The translations under genes and the position numbers were made by a program. A model generated the notes under the pieces. The model saw only the letters and a program-made list of their open reading frames with translations, was not told where the DNA came from and made no database searches. A stretch of DNA of 64,000 nucleotides from Acinetobacter seifertii. Lineage in GTDB: Bacteria; Pseudomonadota; Gammaproteobacteria; Pseudomonadales; Moraxellaceae. The stretch is taken from contig NZ_KB851199.1 in the NCBI RefSeq assembly GCF_000368065.1, forward strand, positions 32,927 through 96,926. Reading direction: 5' to 3'. Every line of letters starts with the position of its first letter. The stretch's first letter is position 1. This document shows, piece by piece, positions 1 to 9,546 of this stretch.

Positions 1-228
1 TTTTTCAGAAACTGGGAACCATTTTTTATGTTTAAACTGTTCTATTTTTAAACCTAACCACCAGTTCACACATGAACCAAGTACATTTCCGAAAGTAGCA
101 ATCGAAATGAGAAGAAAAGCGGAATGTTGATTTTTTAATAATAAAGCAGCGAGTACAGCTTCTGATTGTAGCGGTAATAATGTAGCAGCCCCAAAAGCAC
201 TCAAAAAAAGTAAAAAGTAACTTAGCAT
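1..228 (-). CDS. yqaA: YqaA-family membrane protein (VTT/SNARE-associated type), 3' end outside window
   Basis: The first 76 codons, from an ATG at 226-228, read in frame to the window edge, so the C-terminus is missing. The N-terminus MLSYFLLFLSAFGAATLLP, the PLQSEAVLAALL segment and the GNVLGSCVNWWLG segment match the start of the small inner-membrane YqaA proteins, which have a DedA/VTT-like fold and no firmly known activity. Two hydrophobic segments are visible, around residues 3-18 and 40-60. Family assignment is by recognition and rests on half the protein. Confidence 0.7.
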   Translation of the reverse strand, partial: MLSYFLLFLSAFGAATLLPLQSEAVLAALLLKNQHSAFLLISIATFGNVLGSCVNWWLGLKIEQFKHKKWFPVSEK

Positions 229-279
229 TCTAATTAAACCAAACTACCTTTCACTTTATTTATTACCTATCAAGTAAAA

Positions 280-900
280 TTAGATGACTTTAATTGATAA
301 TGCTTTTTGCACCGCAGGACGCGCTGTTAAACGGACAATGTATTCTTGCACATATGGATAATCCTCTAATTGAATACCCTGCCATTCATAGCGCAAAATC
401 CAAGGTAAAATTGCCATATCCGCAATTGAGTATTCGCCTGCAACAAACTTTTGCCCTATAAGCTGTTTGTTTAATACACTATATAGGCGTTTAGTTTCAT
501 TCAAATAACGTTCTATGGCGTAAGGAATTTTCTCTGGTGCAAAACGGTTAAAATGATGATTTTGTCCTAACATCGGGCCTAAACCACCCATTTGCCACAT
601 AAGCCATTGTTCTACTTCAACTCGCTCTTGCTCGTCGGTTGGATAGAACAAGCCAGTTTTTCGACCTAAATATTGTAAGATTGCGCCTGATTCAAATACT
701 GAAATTGGCTCACCACGAGGACCATCCTGATCAACAATTGCAGGAATTTTATTATTTGGAGAGATTCTTAGGAAGTCGGGTTGAAATTGATCATTTTCTA
801 AAATATTAATTGGATAAAGAGTGTAATCCAGTCCCATTTCTTCTAAGGCAATTGTGATTTTATGTCCATTGGGTGTGCCCCAATAATATAGATCAATCAT
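280..900 (-). CDS. yfcG: glutathione S-transferase family protein, YfcG-like
   Basis: The 206-aa protein has a thioredoxin-like GST N-domain (about 1-85) and an all-helical C-domain. The block FLRISPNNKIPAIVD with ESGAI (about residues 44-73) is the glutathione-binding region, and GGLGPMLGQNHHFN (about 104-118) is characteristic of the YfcG/YghU disulfide-bond reductases of the Nu class. YfcG in E. coli reduces disulfides using two bound glutathiones; the same role here is inferred. It lies leftward behind the infC terminator, 205 bp away, so it probably has its own promoter. The start is the first ATG. Confidence 0.85.
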   Translation of the reverse strand: MIDLYYWGTPNGHKITIALEEMGLDYTLYPINILENDQFQPDFLRISPNNKIPAIVDQDGPRGEPISVFESGAILQYLGRKTGLFYPTDEQERVEVEQWLMWQMGGLGPMLGQNHHFNRFAPEKIPYAIERYLNETKRLYSVLNKQLIGQKFVAGEYSIADMAILPWILRYEWQGIQLEDYPYVQEYIVRLTARPAVQKALSIKVI

Positions 901-1066
901 TCTATTTTCCTATTCATCGTTATCATGACTGCGTCTTGCGTTATATCATGTTTGGGTAATACAATAATATTTCCAACACCAAAAAACACATAAAATTTGA
1001 GAATAACTTTGGTTCAAAAAGTTATTAAATCGCACTTTAAAGGAACTAAACCACAAAATGACAAGC

Positions 1067-1099
1067 AAAAAAAAGCACTGCTTTTGCAGTGCTTTTTTT
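1067..1099 (-). terminator. intrinsic terminator after infC
   Basis: A perfect stem GCACTGC (1075-1081) / GCAGTGC (1086-1092) with a TTTT loop is flanked by A and T runs. Read leftward it starts 5 bp past the infC stop and ends in a U tract. Confidence 0.85.
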
Positions 1100-1104
1100 G
1101 AGTA

Positions 1105-1656
1105 TTACTTTTTCTTTTTAGGTCCAAGTAACATACCCATTTGTCGACCTTCCATTTTCGGAGCTTGCTCTACAACCCCAAACTCAGCTACATCTGCTTC
1201 AATTTTTTGTAATTGAGCTAAACCAAGTTGTTGGTGAGCCATTTCACGACCACGGAAACGTAAGGTGATTTTGACTTTATTGCCTTCTTCAAGGAACTTC
1301 AAAATAGCACGAAGCTTAACTTGATAATCACCTACATCAGTTGCTGGGCGTAGTTTGATTTCCTTCACTTGCACTTGATGCTGTTTTTTCTTGGCATCTT
1401 TTTGCTTCTGTTTCAGGTCAAACAAGTGCTTGTTGTAATCCATGATTTTACAAACAGGCGGCTCAGCGTTTGCGACAATCTCAACAAGGTCAAGATCTGC
1501 ATCCTCAGCAGCACGCAGTGCTTCATTTAATGAAACAATTCCTTTTTGCTCACCATCAGCAGCGACGAGGCGTACTTCTTTTGCACGGATCTCATCGTTA
1601 ATTGCTGGACGGTTACTCTTTGCACCTTGTTGTTGGTTACGGTCAGGCTGTTTAAT
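1105..1656 (-). CDS. infC: translation initiation factor IF-3, AUU start
   Basis: IF-3 binds the 30S subunit, keeps it from joining 50S early and proofreads the start codon. The first ATG in the frame (1441-1443) lies inside the conserved [10 protein letters not shown] motif, so it cannot be the start. The frame stays open upstream through [13 protein letters not shown] and [10 protein letters not shown], typical IF-3 N-domain, to an ATT at 1654-1656. GGAG lies 8 nt before it. That gives 183 aa, the normal length. The ATT start matches E. coli, where IF-3 represses its own AUU-started mRNA. The thrS stop is 5 bp upstream, so the two are one transcript. The C-domain ends in a lysine tail. Confidence 0.95.
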   Translation of the reverse strand: MKQPDRNQQQGAKSNRPAINDEIRAKEVRLVAADGEQKGIVSLNEALRAAEDADLDLVEIVANAEPPVCKIMDYNKHLFDLKQKQKDAKKKQHQVQVKEIKLRPATDVGDYQVKLRAILKFLEEGNKVKITLRFRGREMAHQQLGLAQLQKIEADVAEFGVVEQAPKMEGRQMGMLLGPKKKK

Positions 1657-1661
1657 CTTTC

Positions 1662-3584
1662 TTACTCCACAATATACCGGCCACGTTCGGCGACGGCAGA
1701 TTTCACTAAGTCAATGAAAGCATCCACTGACATAGTACCTAAATTTTTTCCTGAGCGAGTACGTACATTCACTGTACCTTCTTCAACTTCTCGATCACCA
1801 AGAACTAACAGGTAAGGAATGCGCTCTAGAGTACGCTCACGAATCTTAAATCCGATTTTTTCATTTCTCAAGTCAGAAATAGCGCGAAGGCCATTTTCCT
1901 TGAGTTTTGCCACAACTTGATCACTTGCTTCAGCTTGAGCGTCGGTAATGTTCATCACACATGCTTGTACAGGTGACAACCAAGGCGGCATAAAACCAGC
2001 GTAGTGTTCAATTAGTATACCAATAAAACGCTCAAAACTACCAAGAATTGCACGGTGCAACATTACAGGCTGATCACGTTCGTTTTCTTCAGTTACATAA
2101 GAAGCGTCTAAACGAACGGGCAAGTTGAAGTCACACTGAATGGTACCACATTGCCATACACGACCAAGACAGTCTTTTAAAGAGAACTCAATCTTTGGAC
2201 CATAGAATGCACCTTCACCCGGCTGCAACTCCCATTTAAGACCAGCTTCATCTAAAGCATCTGCTAAAGATTTTTCAGCTAAATCCCAAAGTGCGTCGTC
2301 ACCTACACGCTTTTCCGGACGAGTAGACAACTTCATTTGAACTTCTTCAAAGCCAAAGTCTTTATAAACATCTAAAGTGAGTTTAATAAAGTCTGCAACC
2401 TCTTTTCCGATCTGTTCTTTAGTACAGAAGATATGTGCATCATCTTGGGTAAAGCCACGAACACGCATAATACCGTGTAAAGAACCAGATGGTTCATTAC
2501 GGTGACAAGAACCAAACTCAGCTAAACGAATTGGTAAATCACGGTAAGATTTCAAGCCTTGGTTGAACACTTGAACGTGACAAGGACAGTTCATTGGTTT
2601 TACAGCATAGTTACGACTTTCTGAATGAGTCGTAAACATATTTTCTGCATAGTTTGCTGCATGGCCAGATTTCTCCCAAAGCGTAAAGTCTACGATTTGT
2701 GGAGTTTTAATTTCTTGGTAACCATTGTCTTGCTGAACTTTACGCATGTACTGCTCTAGTACTTGATAAATAGTCCAACCATTTGCATGCCAGAACACCA
2801 TACCCGGTGCTTCTTCTTGCATATGGAACAAGTCTAACGCTTTACCAATTTTACGATGGTCACGCTTTTCAGCTTCTTCAATACGCTTGATATAAGCTGC
2901 TAACTGTTTTTTATCAGCCCAAGCAGTACCATAAATACGTTGAAGCTGTTCATTCTTCGCATCACCACGCCAGTAAGCGCCAGAGATTTTTGTAAGTTTG
3001 AATGATTTTAAAAATTTAGTATTTGGTACGTGCGGACCACGACACATATCTAAATAATCTTGATGGTAGTACAAGCCCATTTGTGTTTCTTCAGGCATGT
3101 CTGCAATCAAGCGTAATTTATATTCTTCACCGCGTGCAGTAAATTCAGCAATGACTTCATCACGTGGTGTCATTTTTTTAACAACATCGTAATCTTGGTC
3201 GATGAGCTTTTTCATACGCTCTTCGATCGCTGCCATGTCATCTAATGTGAAAGGACGTGGCATCCAGATATCGTAATAAAAACCTTCTTCGATGACTGGA
3301 CCAATCACCATTTTAGCTTCAGGGAAAAGCTGCTTTACAGCATGCCCTACAAGGTGTGCACAAGAATGGCGAATGATCTCAAGACCTTCTTCATCTTTTG
3401 GAGTGATAATTTGTAAGGTCGAGTCTTCGGTAATTAAGTCACATGCATCAACTAGGCGATCATTTACTCGTCCAGCAACGGTGTTTTTTGCTAAACCAGG
3501 CCCAATACTTTGAGCGACTTCCATAACAGATACAGGGTGATCAAAACTTTTTTGATCGCCATTTGGCAATGTGATAATTGGCAT
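1662..3584 (-). CDS. thrS: threonyl-tRNA synthetase
   Basis: The 640-aa class II synthetase charges tRNA-Thr. Order: N-terminal TGS domain (1-60), editing domain with [10 protein letters not shown] (about 73-82, Zn-site type His/Cys), catalytic core with motif 2 around [20 protein letters not shown] (about 359-378) and [11 protein letters not shown] (Zn ligand Cys), and a C-terminal anticodon-binding domain after residue 540. An AAGGA Shine-Dalgarno precedes the ATG. It is cotranscribed with infC, whose ribosome site overlaps the thrS stop codon. Confidence 0.98.
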   Translation of the reverse strand: MPIITLPNGDQKSFDHPVSVMEVAQSIGPGLAKNTVAGRVNDRLVDACDLITEDSTLQIITPKDEEGLEIIRHSCAHLVGHAVKQLFPEAKMVIGPVIEEGFYYDIWMPRPFTLDDMAAIEERMKKLIDQDYDVVKKMTPRDEVIAEFTARGEEYKLRLIADMPEETQMGLYYHQDYLDMCRGPHVPNTKFLKSFKLTKISGAYWRGDAKNEQLQRIYGTAWADKKQLAAYIKRIEEAEKRDHRKIGKALDLFHMQEEAPGMVFWHANGWTIYQVLEQYMRKVQQDNGYQEIKTPQIVDFTLWEKSGHAANYAENMFTTHSESRNYAVKPMNCPCHVQVFNQGLKSYRDLPIRLAEFGSCHRNEPSGSLHGIMRVRGFTQDDAHIFCTKEQIGKEVADFIKLTLDVYKDFGFEEVQMKLSTRPEKRVGDDALWDLAEKSLADALDEAGLKWELQPGEGAFYGPKIEFSLKDCLGRVWQCGTIQCDFNLPVRLDASYVTEENERDQPVMLHRAILGSFERFIGILIEHYAGFMPPWLSPVQACVMNITDAQAEASDQVVAKLKENGLRAISDLRNEKIGFKIRERTLERIPYLLVLGDREVEEGTVNVRTRSGKNLGTMSVDAFIDLVKSAVAERGRYIVE

Positions 3585-3995
3585 AAAAAAATCCTTAAGG
3601 AGTGATGCCCTATACGAAGGAGCATTTCACCGCGAGATTATGATCGAGGCGAACCTCAAAATATAAAAACGGTGTAAATCAAAATTAAAAACCAGAAAGA
3701 TTTTACACTTGTTCACGCCAAGTGAAAACCTTTGTGCTCATAAAATCATAAATAGATGTTGGTTATACGGTAAACAGCAATAAGTGACTTTCGTAAGTGT
3801 TTCTCATAAATTTTAAGAAATACATAAATAGGATAATTATTCATCAGAACTGATTTAACATGATGGAAATAGCATTTGTGCTCATTTTCTGACTGAGGGG
3901 TATTTCTGTTTAAGACTAAAGCATTAATGCTTTGATTAATATTAAGTCATATTTTCAAAGAATGAATTAAAAAATAGAACATGGAGTTGTTTCAC
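3585..3995. promoter_or_regulatory. divergent control region between thrS and acyl-CoA synthetase
   Basis: I see no gene in these 411 bp. The left part is the thrS leader (AAGGA before the ATG). The right part is AT-rich and contains the perfect 16-bp palindrome AAAGCATTAATGCTTT (3918-3933), 62 bp before the acyl-CoA synthetase start, a possible operator. No T-box or attenuator was recognised. Confidence 0.45.
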
Positions 3996-5624
3996 ATGGT
4001 TAGTGCATACGATGAATTACCACGTACACAAGCAAACTTTGTTGCGTTATCCCCTTTGCGGTATTTAGAACGGGCAGCTTATATATATCCGGATCAGGTT
4101 TCGATTATTCATGGCAATCGCTATATTTCGTGGAAAGAAACTTATAAACGTTGTCGGCAATTTGCCTCTCAGCTTCAACAATTAGGTATTACTAAAAATG
4201 ATACTGTTTCTGTATTATTGCCCAATATACCCGCAATGATCGAAGCGCATTTTGCTGTACCTATGGCTGGTGCTGTTCTTAATACATTAAATACTCGTTT
4301 AGATGCTAAAACCATCGCCTTTATGCTAGAGCATGCTGAAACTAAAGTACTTTTAGTTGACCCAGAGTTTGTTAATTTAGCCAGAGAAGCTCTCTCACTG
4401 ATTCCTAACCAACGTATTATTGTGATTGATGTGGCTGATGAAGAATATGAGGGTGAAAATCAATTTCTTGGTTCATTTGAATATGAAGAATGGATTGCTC
4501 AAGGTGATGCCAATTTCGAATGGCATTTGCCGCAAGATGAGTGGGATGCGATTAGCTTAAATTACACCTCTGGGACAACAGGCAACCCTAAGGGCGTGGT
4601 TTATCACCACCGTGGGGCTTACTTAAATGCAGCGAGCAATATTCTAGCTTGTGGCATGAAACCTCGAGCCGTTTATTTATGGACGCTTCCTCTATTCCAT
4701 TGTAATGGCTGGTGCTTTGCATGGAGTATTGCAGCCAGTGGTGGAACCAATATTTGTTTACGCAAAGTTGACCCTGAACTGGCTATGCAACTTATTGCAA
4801 GACATAAAGTTGATTATTTCTGCGGTGCTCCAATTGTGCTGTCCATGATTATTAACCTACCTAAAGAAAAACAGCCGAACTTAGAACATCATGTAGAAGT
4901 TATGGTTGCGGGAGCAGCTCCTCCTGTCGCTGTGATTGAAGGTATGCGAAATATTGGAATTAATGTAAACCACGTTTATGGTTTAACAGAAACTTATGGA
5001 CCATCCGCGCTTTGTGCCTCTCAAGCAGGATGGAGCGATCTTTCTATTACAGAGCAAGCACAACTACATTCACGTCAGGGCGTGCCTTACCCACTTCAGG
5101 ACAGTATGCGAGTGCTAGACCCTGAAACTATGCAACCTGTACCAAATGACGGTGAAACCATGGGAGAAATCATGTTCCGTGGCAATATTGTGATGAAGGG
5201 ATATTTAAAAAATCCAAAAGCAACTGAAGAGGCATTTGCAGGTGGTTGGTTCCACACTGGAGATTTAGCAGTTTGTCATCCAGATGGTTATGCAAAAATT
5301 ACGGATCGTTCCAAAGATATTATTATTTCCGGTGGAGAGAATATTTCATCTTTAGAAGTTGAGGATGTCTTATATAAGCATCCCGCAGTTTTAACAGCTG
5401 CTGTTGTGGCAAAACCCGATGAACGTTGGCAAGAAGTACCATGTGCATTTATTGAATTAAAAACAGGTGCTACAGCAACTCCTGAAGAAATTATTGCACA
5501 CTGCCAAAAAGAGCTTGCTCGCTTTAAAGTTCCTAAGGATGTGGTCATTACCGAAATTCCAAAGACATCAACAGGCAAATTACAAAAATTTATCTTGCGT
5601 GAATGGGCAAAAGAGCGCGTTTAA
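3996..5624 (+). CDS. acyl-CoA synthetase (AMP-forming, AlkK-like)
   Basis: The protein (542 aa from this start) activates a fatty or other carboxylic acid to its CoA thioester through an acyl-AMP. The P-loop-like motif YTSGTTGNPKGV (near residue 190), the YGLTETYGP block (near 330), the GWFHTGD motif (near 415) and the catalytic Lys in STGKLQKF near the C-terminus are all present. I chose the ATG at 3996 because GGAG sits 9 nt before it; the in-frame ATG at 3981 has no ribosome site. It is a single gene closed by a terminator. The chain-length preference cannot be read from sequence. Confidence 0.9.
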   Translation: MVSAYDELPRTQANFVALSPLRYLERAAYIYPDQVSIIHGNRYISWKETYKRCRQFASQLQQLGITKNDTVSVLLPNIPAMIEAHFAVPMAGAVLNTLNTRLDAKTIAFMLEHAETKVLLVDPEFVNLAREALSLIPNQRIIVIDVADEEYEGENQFLGSFEYEEWIAQGDANFEWHLPQDEWDAISLNYTSGTTGNPKGVVYHHRGAYLNAASNILACGMKPRAVYLWTLPLFHCNGWCFAWSIAASGGTNICLRKVDPELAMQLIARHKVDYFCGAPIVLSMIINLPKEKQPNLEHHVEVMVAGAAPPVAVIEGMRNIGINVNHVYGLTETYGPSALCASQAGWSDLSITEQAQLHSRQGVPYPLQDSMRVLDPETMQPVPNDGETMGEIMFRGNIVMKGYLKNPKATEEAFAGGWFHTGDLAVCHPDGYAKITDRSKDIIISGGENISSLEVEDVLYKHPAVLTAAVVAKPDERWQEVPCAFIELKTGATATPEEIIAHCQKELARFKVPKDVVITEIPKTSTGKLQKFILREWAKERV

Positions 5625-5636
5625 ATATTTTCAAAT

Positions 5637-5667
5637 AAAAAAGCGACGTATTGAACGTCGCTTTTTT
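5637..5667. terminator. bidirectional terminator between convergent genes
   Basis: The stem GCGACGT (5643-5649) / ACGTCGC (5655-5661) with loop ATTGA has A6 before it and T6 after it, so it can serve both the acyl-CoA synthetase and the leftward darP operon. Confidence 0.85.
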
Positions 5668-5679
5668 ATTTGAAAGGTA

Positions 5680-6216
5680 TTAGCCTTGATCTGACAATAA
5701 AGCAATTTGTTGCACGTAGTTAATAAACTTCTTTTTAGATGCTTCAAGATCTGCTTCTGCAACTTGCTGAGTTTTATCACGGTTAATTCTTAACACATGT
5801 TGACGCAAAGTATGACGCTCTGATGCATTATAAATTTTGCTAAACTCATTGATTGCAGGATCACCCTGTTCAATCATACGATCTACCCAACGCATAAGTT
5901 GAGCTTGCTTTTTCGCACCTTGTTGAGGTGTCAAATAAGACAAAATGACTGTCTCATCTTCATTACGCAAGAGTTTACCAACACGCTGAAACTGGCGACG
6001 GCGTGCTTCAAACGAACTAATATTCTGGACTTCTAAAAGAGCATCAATTAAACGCTCATCAACCGGAAGTTTTTGAATTTGTTTGATAGAAAGTTGTGCT
6101 AACTGCTCACCTAAAGCAGCCATACGTTGAACTGCTTTTTTCTGTTCGGTTTTACTTGCACGTCCTTCTAAAGAATCAAAATCTTCTTCAGTATAACGCT
6201 GGGGACGACGTGCCAC
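5680..6216 (-). CDS. darP: ribosome biogenesis factor DarP (YjgA, DUF615)
   Basis: The 178-aa protein is highly charged and all-helical, with FEARRRQFQRVGKLLRNED (about 77-95) and WVDRMIEQGDPAINEF matching the YjgA/DUF615 family. In E. coli the protein associates with 50S precursors and helps peptidyl-transferase-centre maturation. It follows the HPr gene by 2 bp and so ends the rapZ operon. Known pairing of yjgA with other genes differs between species; the link to rapZ here is positional only. Confidence 0.9.
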   Translation of the reverse strand: MARRPQRYTEEDFDSLEGRASKTEQKKAVQRMAALGEQLAQLSIKQIQKLPVDERLIDALLEVQNISSFEARRRQFQRVGKLLRNEDETVILSYLTPQQGAKKQAQLMRWVDRMIEQGDPAINEFSKIYNASERHTLRQHVLRINRDKTQQVAEADLEASKKKFINYVQQIALLSDQG

Positions 6217-6218
6217 GA

Positions 6219-6488
6219 TTAATCTGCCTCATAAAATTTTGCGGCGAATAACGCCTGTACTTCGTTTAATGCCTGTCCTTCGTCAGCGCCATCAATGACC
6301 AAACGTAAAGTGGTCCCTTTACCTGCACCTAACATCAGTAACGACATAATATTCTTTGCATCTACCAAATGATCGCCCTTACCAATCTGAATTGACGAAC
6401 GAAACTTCGTAGTGACCTCTATCAGTTTTCCTGATGCACGTGCATGTAAACCGAGTTTATTAATTACATCAACAGTTGTGTCTATCAT
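6219..6488 (-). CDS. HPr-family phosphocarrier protein (NPr-like)
   Basis: The 89-aa protein carries the phosphorylatable histidine as His15 in the motif LGLHARAS and the SLLMLGA segment around residues 49-55. I chose the ATG at 6486-6488, which overlaps the rapZ stop as ATGA; an upstream start would add 14 residues not found in HPr. Placement after rapZ resembles the nitrogen-related PTS cluster, so NPr is the likely type. No EIIA or EI gene is in the window, so its phosphoryl donor is not visible. Confidence 0.92.
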   Translation of the reverse strand: MIDTTVDVINKLGLHARASGKLIEVTTKFRSSIQIGKGDHLVDAKNIMSLLMLGAGKGTTLRLVIDGADEGQALNEVQALFAAKFYEAD

Positions 6489-7336
6489 GACCAGTGCTTC
6501 ATTTCTCTGTGTAAGACCTGAACAGTCCATTCTGCCTCAAGTGCTTGTTTTAGTCTATCTACCATATAAACTGAACGATGCTGGCCGCCTGTGCAACCTA
6601 TTGAAATCGTCATATAGTGACGATGCCCTTCAGCAAATGCCGGCAACCATTTTTTTAAGAAGTGGTGTATGTCCTCAAACATTTCATTTGCTTGCGGACT
6701 TGCTTCTAAAAACTGTCTTACTGGCTCATCTAAACCAGAAAAACGGCGTAATTCTAAATCCCAATGTGGATTTGGTAAATGCCGTACGTCAAAAACATAG
6801 TCAGCATCTAAAGGAATGCCATGTTTATAACCAAATGACTGCAATATAACAATCAGGTTATCCGACTGCCCTAATTTTGACAGCAAGATATGTTTTAAAT
6901 CATGAACACTTTTATCTGTGGTATCAATATGAACAGTGGCACGGAACAGAATTGGAATCAGCAACTGCTTTTCTTCATGAATACACTGTAAAAGGCTTTT
7001 GAAACGGTTCGCCAGCGGATGCGGGCGACGTGAAGCACTAAATCGAGCAATTAAATCTTGATCTTGTGTTGTCAGATAAATCACATCAACCGTACCATGC
7101 TTTTGCAATTGCTCAAAAACATGATCGAACTCTTGCATATCTGCCCGTGTACTTCGGACATCTACACCTAAAGCGAGTTGTTCAAGATTATTTTCATGAT
7201 CTAGCTTTGCCACAATTTCAGGCAGCAATGCCAAAGGTAAATTATCAATACAGTAATAGCCCAAATCTTCCAACACTTGAAGAGCTGAAGATTTTCCTGA
7301 ACCAGACTGTCCTGTCACGATAAGTATACGCTTCAT
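6485..7336 (-). CDS. rapZ: RNase adapter / nucleotide-binding protein RapZ
   Basis: The 283-aa protein has a Walker A motif GQSGSGKS (residues 9-16), the [10 protein letters not shown] motif (near 187) and the C-terminal signature [14 protein letters not shown] (near 245). In enteric bacteria RapZ guides RNase E to GlmZ to tune GlmS; whether that RNA pathway exists here is not shown. It is translationally coupled by a 4-nt overlap to the HPr gene. Confidence 0.95.
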   Translation of the reverse strand: MKRILIVTGQSGSGKSSALQVLEDLGYYCIDNLPLALLPEIVAKLDHENNLEQLALGVDVRSTRADMQEFDHVFEQLQKHGTVDVIYLTTQDQDLIARFSASRRPHPLANRFKSLLQCIHEEKQLLIPILFRATVHIDTTDKSVHDLKHILLSKLGQSDNLIVILQSFGYKHGIPLDADYVFDVRHLPNPHWDLELRRFSGLDEPVRQFLEASPQANEMFEDIHHFLKKWLPAFAEGHRHYMTISIGCTGGQHRSVYMVDRLKQALEAEWTVQVLHREMKHWS

Positions 7337-7358
7337 GGCATGGCTGTCCTTTTATGTA

Positions 7359-8207
7359 TTATTGAGATGTAAAGGCAACTTGTAAATTATCAATTAAACG
7401 TGTCCCACCCAACTTAGCCGCAACAAACAACACAATATTACGATCAAATTGAGTAACAGGTAACAGATTTGACTGACGAGCTTCCACATAATCCACAACA
7501 AAACCATTGTCTGTCAACAACGTTTTTAAATCTGCCAAGACTTGTTGCAAATCCTTACCTTGATGCAATTGTTCTTCAGCTTGCTTTAGACCTTGATAGA
7601 TGACTGGTGCCGTTTGACGCTGTTCAGGCGTCAAATAACCATTACGCGAACTCAATGCCAGACCATCTGCGGCACGAACAATAGGCACACCAATAACTTC
7701 TAACGGAATGTTTAAGTCTTGAACAAACTGGCGAATTACAGCTAACTGTTGATAATCTTTTTGACCAAAGAAAGCATAGTTTGGCTGCACAATATTAAAG
7801 AGTTTTGTGACAACCAGCGCTACACCATCAAAATGTCCTGGGCGTGAACTACCACACAAGTCATCCGTAATTTGACTAACACTAATGTTAGTTAAACGAG
7901 GCTGTGTACCGTACATTTGCTCGACTGAAGGTGCGAAAACGATGTCACAGCCAACATCTGCAAGTAGACGGCTATCTTGCTCCAAAGTACGTGGATAGTT
8001 ATCAAAATCTTCACCCGGACCAAATTGGGTCGGATTCACAAAGATACTTACAACCACAACATCACATAACTTCTTTGCTTCACGAACAAGTGTGAGATGG
8101 CCTTCATGTAGATTTCCCATAGTTGGGACAAAACCAATGATTTTACGTGCAGCTCTAGCAGGATTTAAAGAAGCAGCTAAGCCTTGTATAGTGGTTTCTG
8201 TTTTCAT
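7359..8207 (-). CDS. panC: pantothenate synthetase
   Basis: PanC joins pantoate and beta-alanine with ATP to make pantothenate. The 282-aa protein shows [14 protein letters not shown] (residues 28-41, with the HxGH-type nucleotide signature), [29 protein letters not shown] and ALSSRNGYL, all ATP- or substrate-binding blocks of the family. It lies 3 bp after panB, so both CoA-precursor steps are made from one message. Length is typical. Confidence 0.97.
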   Translation of the reverse strand: MKTETTIQGLAASLNPARAARKIIGFVPTMGNLHEGHLTLVREAKKLCDVVVVSIFVNPTQFGPGEDFDNYPRTLEQDSRLLADVGCDIVFAPSVEQMYGTQPRLTNISVSQITDDLCGSSRPGHFDGVALVVTKLFNIVQPNYAFFGQKDYQQLAVIRQFVQDLNIPLEVIGVPIVRAADGLALSSRNGYLTPEQRQTAPVIYQGLKQAEEQLHQGKDLQQVLADLKTLLTDNGFVVDYVEARQSNLLPVTQFDRNIVLFVAAKLGGTRLIDNLQVAFTSQ

Positions 8208-8210
8208 GAA

Positions 8211-9020
8211 TTACAGCTCAACATTGAAAGTATGTTCTTTGGCAGGGAACGACTGATCTTGTACAGCAGCATGAAAAGATTTAAAAGCATCTAAAATAGC
8301 TGTTTCACCAGACTGTTCTTTCATGAAGTTACGCACAAAACGTGCAACCTTACCAAACGTCAAACCTAACATGTCCTGTACAACCAATACCTGACCGTCA
8401 GTCGCATTACCTGCCCCAATACCAATCACTGGAGTATTTGGGAACAGCTCAGCAATTTCTTGGCCTAGTTGCGCAGGAACACATTCAAGCAATAGTACCG
8501 CTGCTCCAGCTTCAACCACAGCCGTACAGTCAGCAATCAGTTGATCCGCAGCTTCACGTGTTCTAGCTTGTAACTTATAACCACCAAACACATGCACAGA
8601 TTGAGGTGTTAAACCTAAATGAACGCATACAGGTACACCATTACGCGTTAACACTTGTACCGTTTCACTTAGCCATGCACCGCCTTCGATTTTGATCATC
8701 TGGGCACCAGCTTGCATAACTGTTTTCGCATTCTGCAAAGCATCGTTTAAAGTGGCATAACTCATAAATGGTAAATCAGTCATAATCAATGCATGCTGGT
8801 TACCACGGCGCACCGCCGCCGTATGATAAGCCATGTCTTCAACAGTTACAGGTAACGTTGAATCACGACCTTGAATTGCCATTCCAAGAGAATCACCAAT
8901 TAAGATAGTATCAATTTCAGCAAGTTCCATTGCTTTTGCCATACTTGCATCGTAACAAGTTAGACAAGAGAACTTACGTCCTTCGGCTTTAAATTTTCTT
9001 AAGTCACTAAGACTAATCAT
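8211..9020 (-). CDS. panB: 3-methyl-2-oxobutanoate hydroxymethyltransferase
   Basis: PanB transfers a hydroxymethyl group from methylene-THF to ketoisovalerate, the first committed step to pantothenate. The motifs LTCYDASMAK, LIGDSLGMAIQGRDSTLPVT (Mg- and substrate-binding), VKIEGG-like MIKIEGG and GIGAGNATDGQVLVVQDMLG are present. I start at the ATG at 9018-9020, which has AGAGGA about 8 nt upstream; this gives 269 aa. The longer frame to 9086 adds 22 residues with no family match and overlaps folK. Confidence 0.97.
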   Translation of the reverse strand: MISLSDLRKFKAEGRKFSCLTCYDASMAKAMELAEIDTILIGDSLGMAIQGRDSTLPVTVEDMAYHTAAVRRGNQHALIMTDLPFMSYATLNDALQNAKTVMQAGAQMIKIEGGAWLSETVQVLTRNGVPVCVHLGLTPQSVHVFGGYKLQARTREAADQLIADCTAVVEAGAAVLLLECVPAQLGQEIAELFPNTPVIGIGAGNATDGQVLVVQDMLGLTFGKVARFVRNFMKEQSGETAILDAFKSFHAAVQDQSFPAKEHTFNVEL

Positions 9021-9063
9021 GATGGTATCCTCTACAGGAGTTTGCAGAACGTATAAGTCAGGC

Positions 9064-9546
9064 TTAAGCCCAAGACTCATCAGCAAGTACAGTCAGCGTC
9101 GGCTGCTGTAAGAGTTCTAAATTTTTAAGTGGCTGATCATTAATATGTAAATCAGCATCTAAATCTAATAAAGGAATCACAACAAAATCTCTTTGCAGTA
9201 TTCCTACATGCGGCACAGTTAAGCGCTCATTTTGTATTTTTTCATTGCCATAAATCAGTAGATCAAGATCTAAAGTTCGCTCACCCCAATGACGTAGTCT
9301 CACACGCCCAGCTTCCTGTTCAAAGCGCTGGAGCTGGTCAAGTAAGTCAAGCGGAAGTAACTCGGTTTTTAGCTGAGCGACTGCATTTAGATAGTTAGGT
9401 TGATCTTGAGGACCCATGGGTGGGCTTTGATACAGTTTGGAGACCTTCACTTCACCAATAGATTTAAGCTTAGCTATTGCTTCAGACAAAATCTGGCGTG
9501 AGTCACCTAGGTTACTTCCTAAGCCAATATACGTGGTTACTGTCAT
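9064..9546 (-). CDS. folK: 2-amino-4-hydroxy-6-hydroxymethyldihydropteridine pyrophosphokinase
   Basis: The 160-aa HPPK enzyme pyrophosphorylates the pterin in folate synthesis. YIGLGSNLGDS (6-16), SKLYQSPPMGPQDQPNYLN and the signature GERTLDLDLLIYG (about 94-106, Mg-binding Asp pair) are clear. It overlaps pcnB by 4 nt and precedes panB, the pcnB-folK-panBC order common in gammaproteobacteria. Confidence 0.96.
   Translation of the reverse strand: MTVTTYIGLGSNLGDSRQILSEAIAKLKSIGEVKVSKLYQSPPMGPQDQPNYLNAVAQLKTELLPLDLLDQLQRFEQEAGRVRLRHWGERTLDLDLLIYGNEKIQNERLTVPHVGILQRDFVVIPLLDLDADLHINDQPLKNLELLQQPTLTVLADESWA

Noticed and set aside
9021..9086. N-terminal extension of panB
   Set aside because: It overlaps folK, has no family match, and a good ribosome site precedes the ATG at 9020.
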